In this document: positions 28,501 through 32,420 of the stretch, one piece after another
Position numbering within the stretch: the stretch's first letter is position 1
Layout of the letters: each line of letters opens with the position of its first letter
DNA from: Priapulus caudatus
Taxonomy: Eukaryota; Priapulida; Priapulimorpha; Priapulimorphida; Priapulidae
Length of the DNA stretch: 32,420 nt
NCBI RefSeq assembly: GCF_000485595.1
Contig: NW_014578088.1
Span: forward strand, 32,859 to 65,278
Direction: 5' to 3'
Program-made: the position numbers and the translations under genes
The notes under the pieces: model-generated
Told to the model about the DNA's origin: nothing
Seen by the model: only the letters and a program-made list of their open reading frames with translations
Databases searched by the model: none

Positions 28501-28980
28501 GATCGTTCAACCTCGTGAACGTTCGTGTTACTGGGCGATTCGTCCGTCACTTTCCGCTCCGGACGACACACAAAGATGGCAAGTTTGGCCTATCCTCCTG
28601 CTGAACGGAAAACGGTGTCCCTTTTTGTAACATCCCTCCCTCTTCGATCCCTTCCGCGGAATAAACTCCCGTCTTTCTTTCGAACGGCAACCGTGCTTTC
28701 CTATCTACGATTCATCGTAATTGCTCGTCGCTGGGGGTGTGGGGAAAAAACACATTCGAATACAACACCACAACCGCACATTGGCGCTGCCATTTCCACG
28801 CTTAGGCCTTGCCATTGGTTTCTCTGTTTCGCCGCCCGGTAGCGGAAAAAATATCCACACAATACCGCAGGTGCGATGACATGACTGCATGTGTATTATT
28901 CTATCTACCTGTTACTGCGAAGCTAGAGCTGTTATGTTATCATATACATAATGTATTGTTAGCTGCGTGTCTAATGCTCT
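28501..28980. other. Spacer with no supported gene
   Basis: An 89-codon open stretch begins at the ATG at 28576 (MASLAYPPAERKTVSLFVTS) after a fair start context, but I recognise no family, and the region sits among repeats. I do not call it a gene. Confidence 0.4.
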
Positions 28981-28984
28981 TCTC

Positions 28985-29184
28985 GCCCTCTGCAGTCTCT
29001 CTCTCGTCTCTCTCTCTCTCTCTCTCTCTCATCTCCGCTTGCTCTTCTCCTCTTCTCTCCTCTCTCACTCTCTCGGCCCCTCTCTCTCTCTCTCTTCTCT
29101 CTCACTCTCTCGTCCTCTCTCTCTCCGTCTCTCTCTCTTCTCTCTCTCGTCTCTTCTCCCTCTCTCTCTCTCTTCTCTCTCTCG

Positions 29185-29217
<33 letters not shown>

Positions 29218-29313
29218 TATATATATATATTATAGATATAGAGAGAGAGATAGAGAGAGAGGAGGACGAAGAGAGCGCGCTCCTCTGCTCCTCTCGATCT
29301 TTCTCTTCTCTCC

Positions 29314-29346
<33 letters not shown>

Positions 29347-29445
29347 TATATATTATATATATATAATATATATCTATATAGAGAGAGAGAGAGAGAGAGA
29401 GAGAAGAGAGAAGAGAGCGAGGAAAGAAGAGCGCGAGAAGATGAG
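28985..29445 (+). repeat. Compound (TC)n-(TA)n-(GA)n microsatellites, two hairpin-like blocks
   Basis: A TC-rich run, then TATATA, then GAGAGA appear in that order twice (about 28995-29262 and 29320-29403). Each block is self-complementary and could fold back on itself. Confidence 0.92.
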
Positions 29446-29620
29446 AATTTACGTGTCAAAATTAAAATTTGATACTTCATTTTTTTCTATATTATTTCCA
29501 TATGCTACATGGTTCCATATGTTTCTACTACGATGGGTGTACATATACTTATATTATATATATATTATATATAATACAATATACTTACTAGTCCATGCCC
29601 CGTTAGGTGGTCAGAACTTC

Positions 29621-29673
29621 TGTGTAGACGCGCGAGTCATGAATGAAACGTTTAGTTTGTCCTTGCGTCTACA
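29621..29673 (+). repeat. Short hairpin GTGTAGACGC ... GCGTCTACAC
   Basis: A ten-base inverted repeat with a ~33-base loop. GTGTAGACGC recurs at 29757, suggesting a small fold-back element remnant. Confidence 0.55.
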
Positions 29674-29839
29674 CTAGAATCTTTAGCCGGCATGGCACTT
29701 CCCACGCGGCTAGCAGTGAAGTAGAAACCTGGCCGTGACTGAAGAAGTCCTTTGACCGTGTAGACGCCGACACGACTGAAGGGATTGTCCTTGTGACTTA
29801 CATACATACACACCCACAACCCACCCAGACAAACGCGCG

Positions 29840-29857
29840 GAACACACAACACACACA

Positions 29858-29898
<41 letters not shown>

Positions 29899-30050
29899 AC
29901 ACCACACACACCCACCCACGCATTACACGCAACCTATCCACTACACGCACACCATAGACATCACACATCACATACACTACACGCACACCCAACCACACCC
30001 ACACAACACACCAACAACACACACACCACACAACACACAACACACTACGC
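29840..30050 (+). repeat. (CA)n and CA-rich tract
   Basis: ACACAC runs with CCACAC interruptions, ending in a GCGCGCGCGGCGCGC block. The V/C/W-rich minus-strand open frames here are compositional. Confidence 0.95.
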
Positions 30051-30059
30051 GCGCGCGGC

Positions 30060-30412
30060 GCGCCCGCCGTGCGCATGCACACCTAACTAAAAAAATAAGA
30101 TAGCTTTGTAGAGTAATTAAATCAGTCGAACGTGTACGTTTACGTTACTGGTTGAAAGAAAAAACAACAGTTTCTTACCTGCGACATCAGCGAGTTTCTT
30201 CCGCGGGCGACTTTCTTGGCGGCGATATCTTGTCGTATGCTTAAATCTCGACCGTGTCAGTGATGGCCCTTCTTTTTGGTGGCATTCAGGTTTGAGCCAC
30301 TTGTTATAACCAATTTTGTTTGCCGTGTGGAAACGTTTGATTTAATGTTATAACGAAATGCGCTCTAATTAAGAAACCTGTAAATAACCAATGTATAAAT
30401 TTCTCTGGTTAG
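30060..30412. other. Spacer, nothing seen
   Basis: AT-rich sequence between the CA tract and copy B. No gene or repeat recognised. Confidence 0.55.
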
Positions 30413-30982
30413 ATTAGATGGAGCGACTTAGCAAATCTTAGGAAGCTCTTGATGGATGGAGATCCATAAATTAGATGGATGGCGCATTTGGTATTCATTG
30501 TTTTTTACATTGCCATTGTGTTTTCGTGTAATGAACGTTGCACCCGTTGGTGCAAACATTTCCCAACTGATTTTAATGTTTTGCACCGTGGAATGTATAA
30601 AAACATAAAACTGTGCAAAGAAGAATAGCACCATGCAACGTATTATGATCTGTAGACGTTCCGACCCAGTTTGAGAGGATCCGTTGAGCGGTGCGGAAAC
30701 GTATTAGCGGACACCAAACACGCCACACACACACACACACACACAACACACACACACCACCACACCAGCAGAAATTTCGCCAATTATAGAAGATGTATTT
30801 ACGCCGCGCTCATCATTAGCCGTTAATTTTGGTAAAAAAATTACATCCATACGTTATTATAATCTTTTTTATATTGGTGACAAATGTTGACAAGCGCTCG
30901 CTATAACCAAATTCGTCAGGCAACAGTTTAGCATATTCCTTTTCGCACCATGACGCGCACCGTCATATATATATATCTTCAT

Positions 30983-31763
30983 ATATCAGGAGTAGCATGG
31001 ATAGAGAGAGTGTGACTTCCATAAACAAGGGCAATTCGGTCATTTACTAAGCTATAAATACCTACGATTTCCACGCTAACTCAACCAACCGTACCAAATC
31101 GTACAACAGTAACATATCGCACTAGCCCATCGTGCGAAATCGTTTCTTCGTAATACACAAGCGATCCGAGATACGATAACCGTACGACAGCGATTATCCG
31201 ATTCTTTGGCCATCCCATCGAACGTATTGTTCCGCCCGAATTATGAACAAAGGCAGCTACCTACGGCGCTTTGCTCCCTCGGCGAGGTTGGGGTGGGCTC
31301 GCCTGGCATATGGACATCGACGCAACACTCGCGTGTATACTTGACCCGGCATACAGCTACATACCGCATACCGGCAATACACGCTGTATGCCCCCCACGC
31401 ACGCACACCCACCGCAATCAGCAGCAGCTCTAGGCTCCCGATTTCCCAGCGAGCCACACCGCCTCGCCGAGTGAGCAAGAGTGCGTTAGTAGCGTGCCTT
31501 TTGATTTCAGTTCGGCGGACAATACGTTCGGATTGATGGCGGCAAACACTGGATAATCGTGTCTACATTTTAGTGTATCTCCGTGATTGCGGATGTATAC
31601 GAGAAACGATTTCGCACGATGCTAGGCGTTAAGTGTAACTGGTGTACGATTGAGCTCAAGTTGGTTGAGTTACGCGAGTAATCGTAGTATTCTAAGGCTA
31701 TAAATGCACGAATTTCCTGTTATGAAGGCCACTGCCTTCTCTATTATCTTACTCCTGATCTAT
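30983..31763 (+). mobile_element. Fold-back element with ~230-260 bp terminal inverted repeats
   Basis: Left end ATCAGGAGTAGCATGGATAG pairs with the complement of the right end (ATCAGGAGTAAGATAATAG). The arms continue through AATTCGG.CATTTA, CTACGATT, AACTCAACCAAC, CATCGTGCGAAATCG and CGAACGTATTGT (about 31012-31245 and 31510-31740). The middle has no transposase. Copy A lacks it and shows an AT-rich site at about 27880. Family not assigned. Confidence 0.82.
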
Positions 31764-31765
31764 TA

Positions 31766-31810
<45 letters not shown>

Positions 31811-31812
31811 TT
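31764..31812 (+). repeat. (TA)n microsatellite
   Basis: About 20 TA units at the right edge of the fold-back element, probably its insertion site expanded. Confidence 0.93.
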
Positions 31813-32420
31813 TTCCTTTCCTAGCAGCTCAAGCACCACGCGCGAGTAATTGCACGTGCATACGTATGCAACGCCACAACGCACGCACGCACGCACTGTC
31901 TTTGTATCGATTAGACTCGGCATGGCGCATCTCCTGTTGAGCTGGGTCGCGCAGGACGGCGGGCTCATATATACCCGCGCGCACGCGTCCCCATGCAGTC
32001 CACGCTAGAAGAAATATCGTCTGTAAGTGTGGGTTGTGCTGACTTTGCATAAGACCACTATAGGGGTTGTTGGAGCATGTGTTATCCTATCGACTCAACT
32101 ATAAAGTGTTGGTTGAATGTGTGTTATACTTGCTAAAGACAATCTATACGGCTGGCCTGGTTGAGTGTGTTAATCCTATTGACTTTGAACTATAGTGGTT
32201 GGTTGAGCGTTGTGTTATAACCTACAACCACAAGTATAGGTGGTTGATTGCACGTGTCTAGATAGAGAGAGAGAGCGAGCAGAAAGAGAGAGATGCGAGC
32301 GAAAAGAGCAGAAGAGACGCGAGAGCAGAGCGAGAAAAGAAGAGAGCAGAGCGAGAGAGAGAGAGAGAAGGCCGCGGCAAGCAAAAGACATATAGAGATA
32401 GAGAAGAATAACAGAAAGAG

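Larger units (their letters stand above)
30413..32420 (+). repeat. Duplicated repeat unit, copy B (runs off the window)
   Basis: Same order of blocks as copy A: gattagatggagcgactta at the start, gagaggatccgttgag at about 30673, a CA run at 30723-30765, ctcctgttgagctgggtcgc at about 31929, then the ggttgagcgt series and a GA tract. It is expanded by a fold-back element at 30983-31763. Identity seems moderate, with many small indels. Confidence 0.85.

Noticed and set aside
28576-28842. 89-codon frame starting MASLAYPPAERK
   Set aside because: Start context is fair but there is no family resemblance, no splice evidence, and the neighbourhood is all repeats.
28809-29677. Plus-strand frames of 185 and 236 codons (Ser/Leu-rich, then Ile/Tyr, then Arg/Glu)
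   Set aside because: Composition follows the TC, TA and GA microsatellites exactly; not a gene.
29652-30082. Cys/Val-rich minus-strand frames resembling cysteine-rich secreted peptides
   Set aside because: They are products of the CA/TG repeat; the cysteines come from TGT codons in the repeat.
25471-32420. Promoter or first exons of VPS13A upstream of 25470
   Set aside because: I found no chorein-type N-terminal motif in any minus frame; the region is filled with repeats, so the 5' part probably lies beyond the window.

Overview
The window is animal (metazoan) nuclear DNA, most likely from an invertebrate. It has split genes with GT-AG introns, no operon-like coding, many microsatellites, and DNA transposons of the PIF/Harbinger and long-terminal-inverted-repeat kinds. 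I cannot name the species.

The one host gene is on the minus strand. It encodes the middle of a VPS13A-like bridge lipid-transfer protein (single A/C-type orthologue in many invertebrates). I could place 22 intact exons, from 25470 down to 8352, plus two probable ones (8068-7979 and 7570-7417) and a degraded one (~7110-6985). Reading phases agree at every junction except one. That exception, between 13275 and 12530, coincides with a run of 10 Ns and three tandem-repeat arrays, and there a conserved piece of VPS13 is missing. The chorein N-terminus (upstream, above 25470) and the C-terminal half are not in the window.

Layout: 1-6190 is an inverted, badly eroded copy of 6250-11945, so the left third is a ~12 kb palindrome whose arms both carry VPS13A exons. 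The right arm is clean and coding from 11868 to about 8350 and degrades below ~8100. The left arm is full of small insertions and deletions throughout. This pattern fits a contig extended by one noisy fold-back long read better than a real inverted duplication, though both are possible. 11950-17123 holds VPS13A exons, three tandem arrays and the assembly gap. 17124-23348 is one 6.2 kb intron with a TG microsatellite, a suspicious G/C homopolymer block, an interspersed repeat fragment, and a 3.5 kb transposon with ~620 bp inverted ends and a CXC-domain ORF. 23349-25470 holds the four most upstream exons seen. 25471-32420 is repeats only: a Harbinger derivative, a GC-rich MITE, a duplicated repeat unit (27163-28400 and 30413-32420), a fold-back element and many microsatellites.

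The best leads are the palindrome and what it says about the assembly, a candidate VAP-binding (phospho-FFAT-like) motif in VPS13A, and the CXC-domain transposon.
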